7,466 nt of DNA from a bacterium (GTDB lineage Bacteria; Desulfobacterota_D; UBA1144). The notes under the pieces are model-generated. The model saw nothing but the letters and a program-made list of their open reading frames with translations, was not told the DNA's origin and ran no database searches. The first letter of the stretch is position 1. Each line of letters begins with the position of its first letter. The DNA is taken from NCBI GenBank assembly GCA_002697665.2, contig NZXA02000006.1, forward strand, positions 6,525 to 13,990. Direction: 5' to 3'. Of the stretch, positions 6,091-7,466 are shown piece after piece. A program made the position numbers and the translations under genes.

Positions 6091-6564
6091 ATGAGCAAAG
6101 TTTTAATATTTGAAACAATCGGATTTGCATCTGAAATAAAAAATAAATTAAAAAAATATTTTACAGATATTGAAAAAATCGAAAAACTATATTTTAAAAA
6201 CTGTTGGACTTATAAGCAAATCTTAGGCCATTTTATTAACTCAAATGGTCATAATTTATATATTAAGCGAGGTGATAAGATAATAAGTTATTGTCTATGT
6301 ATAGTTAATGATGAATTTATTGAAATACTTAAGATCGCAACTATGCAAAGTCAAAGGGGTAGAGGTTTTGCAAATAGCTTATTAGATAAAGTAGAAGAAT
6401 TCGGGATAAATAATTCCTTGAAAAGAATTTGCCTTGAGGTTGATGAGACAAATAATTTAGCAATCGATCTTTATAAGAAAAGAGGATTTCAAACTGATGG
6501 ATTAAGAAAAAAGTACTATAAAAATTCATATAATAATGCAGTTTTAATGAGCAAGGGTATTTAA
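6091..6564 (+). CDS. GNAT N-acetyltransferase, RimI-like
   Basis: The 157-residue protein is a GNAT-fold acetyltransferase most like RimI, which acetylates the N-terminal alanine of ribosomal protein S18. The acetyl-CoA loop reads R89-x-x-G92-x-A94. The segment LEVDETNNLAIDLYKKRGF (115-133) matches the RimI LEVR-x-SN-x-x-A-x-x-LY-x-x-x-GF block, keeping the two residues proposed as catalytic base and acid (Glu116, Tyr128). The C-terminal R-x-x-YY (139-143) is also present, while the usual acidic ED before the last strand is replaced by Asn-Asn. The first 22 residues are not clearly family-like, but no later ATG keeps the fold. It is divergent from queC across 23 bp, and its stop overlaps that of the convergent mutase gene. 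Substrate identity is uncertain; another N-acetyltransferase role is possible. Confidence 0.8.
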   Translation: MSKVLIFETIGFASEIKNKLKKYFTDIEKIEKLYFKNCWTYKQILGHFINSNGHNLYIKRGDKIISYCLCIVNDEFIEILKIATMQSQRGRGFANSLLDKVEEFGINNSLKRICLEVDETNNLAIDLYKKRGFQTDGLRKKYYKNSYNNAVLMSKGI

Positions 6565-7466
6565 TTGCCTTTAAATCTACCATATATTTTTTCTAATGCT
6601 GAAGTCATCTCGCCAATAGTACAATAAGCCCTAACGGCCTCTACAATAAATGGCATAATATTAATATTTTTTTCAGCTGCATTAGTCAATTCGGATAGAC
6701 ATTTTTCTACTAATTCATTATCCCTTTTCTTCTTTAAGCTATTTAATCTTTGGACTTGATCTTTTTCTAGCATAGGATCAATTTCTTGAATTGGCATCTC
6801 TTTTTCTTCGGTGGCTTTAAAATCATTTACGCCAACTACAACTCTATCTTTATTTTCTAACTCTATCTGGAAATCAAAGGCTGAACTTTCGATCTCACCT
6901 TGAATAAAATTGTCTTCTATGCATTTAATCATTCCACCTCTATCTTTAATAATTTCTAAATATTCATAAACCTTTTTTTCAATTTCATCTGTTAAATATT
7001 CAATATAATATGATCCAGCAAGTGGATCAATTGAATCGGCGACTTCTGATTCAAAGGCAATTATTTGTTGAGTTCTCAGGGCAATTGTAGCAGATTCCTC
7101 AGTGGGAAGACCTAATGCTTCGTCAAATGAATTTGTATGTAAAGATTGCGTCCCACCTAAAACTGCAGCTAGAGCTTGCATAGAAACACGAACTACATTA
7201 TTTAGTGGTTGCTGGGCTGTAAGAGTAACACCCCCAGTCTGAGAATGAACTCTAAATTTACATGAGTTTTCATTTTTGACACCAAAATTATCCTTAAGTA
7301 TATTAGACCAGATTCTTCTTGCAGCTCTATACTTTGCAATTTCCTCAAAAAAATTGTTATGAACTGCAAAAAAGAAAGACACCCTTTGACAAATTTTTTC
7401 AATATCAATATTTCTAGATCTTGCGATCTCTAGATATTCAATTGCATCTGCCAACATGAAAGATAG
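6561..7466 (-). CDS. Acyl-CoA mutase large (catalytic) subunit, C-terminal part, probable methylmalonyl-CoA mutase (5' end outside window)
   Basis: The last 301 codons are present; the frame is open at 7466 (Leu-Ser-Phe before the internal Met at 7457), so the start lies beyond the window. The protein is the TIM-barrel half of a B12-dependent acyl-CoA mutase, which interconverts methylmalonyl-CoA and succinyl-CoA in propionate/succinate metabolism. Visible marks are FFEEIAKYRAARRIW, then FRVHSQTGG-x-TLTAQQP with the active-site His encoded at 7245-7247, LGGTQSLHTNS-x-DEAL-x-LPTE, and IDPLAGSYYIE. It ends at YGRFKGN without a cobalamin-binding domain, so it is the separate large-subunit type known from archaea and many deltaproteobacteria. 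The B12 subunit must be encoded elsewhere. Close relatives act on isobutyryl- or 2-hydroxyisobutyryl-CoA, so substrate is not fixed. Its TAA overlaps the acetyltransferase TAA in the shared TTAA. Confidence 0.92.
   Translation of the reverse strand, partial: LSFMLADAIEYLEIARSRNIDIEKICQRVSFFFAVHNNFFEEIAKYRAARRIWSNILKDNFGVKNENSCKFRVHSQTGGVTLTAQQPLNNVVRVSMQALAAVLGGTQSLHTNSFDEALGLPTEESATIALRTQQIIAFESEVADSIDPLAGSYYIEYLTDEIEKKVYEYLEIIKDRGGMIKCIEDNFIQGEIESSAFDFQIELENKDRVVVGVNDFKATEEKEMPIQEIDPMLEKDQVQRLNSLKKKRDNELVEKCLSELTNAAEKNINIMPFIVEAVRAYCTIGEMTSALEKIYGRFKGN

Noticed and set aside
6068..6130. Upstream extension of queC by 21 codons to an ATG at 6130
   Set aside because: The extension has no family similarity and overlaps the start of the divergent acetyltransferase; the internal Met at 6067 gives the normal QueC N terminus just before the SGGQDS loop.
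6341..6583. 80-codon - strand open frame
   Set aside because: It is antisense to the acetyltransferase gene over its conserved core and looks like a shadow frame.

Overview
This is a 7.5-kb piece of an AT-rich bacterial chromosome (roughly 30% GC by eye). It is densely packed with ordinary housekeeping genes, and I see no RNA gene, insertion sequence, prophage marker or CRISPR array. Both ends are cut inside genes: ATP synthase subunit a on the left and an acyl-CoA mutase large subunit on the right. Three features loosely suggest a marine deltaproteobacterium-like lineage (Bdellovibrionota, SAR324 or Desulfobacterota-like). These are an atpB-atpE pair closed by a terminator and so separated from the other ATP synthase genes, a subunit c with a cleavable-looking signal peptide, and an archaeal/deltaproteobacterial-type mutase subunit that ends without a B12 domain. 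This placement is an inference with low confidence.

Layout. Bases 1-574 (+): end of atpB, then atpE with a strong Shine-Dalgarno, closed by a hairpin terminator (576-615) shared with the convergent gene. Bases 614-2954 (-): a CCA-adding/poly(A) polymerase-type nucleotidyltransferase followed by a zinc-free quinone oxidoreductase-like MDR protein, overlapping by 8 bases. Bases 2955-3019: a 65-bp divergent promoter region containing a 36-bp interrupted palindrome. Bases 3020-3922 (+): a 300-residue protein that looks like half of a long-chain acyl-CoA synthetase without its catalytic motifs. Bases 3930-6067 (-): queC and queE overlapping by 20 bases (preQ0 synthesis), then a 112-bp gap and thyX (flavin-dependent dTMP synthesis). 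Bases 6091-6564 (+): a RimI-like N-acetyltransferase, divergent from queC across only 23 bp. Bases 6561-7466 (-): the mutase, whose stop codon overlaps that of the acetyltransferase.

Functionally the window joins energy conversion (Fo of ATP synthase), tRNA maturation (CCA end, and queuosine precursor through QueC/QueE), dTMP supply without DHFR-coupled ThyA, and acyl-CoA metabolism (mutase, plus a degenerate acyl-CoA synthetase relative). No single new multi-gene system is evident. The points most worth checking are: (1) the half-length acyl-CoA synthetase-like protein kept as an intact reading frame; (2) a QueC in which all four usual zinc-binding cysteines are replaced; (3) two compact divergent promoter regions with dyad symmetry, one of which predicts leaderless or nearly leaderless mRNAs in both directions.
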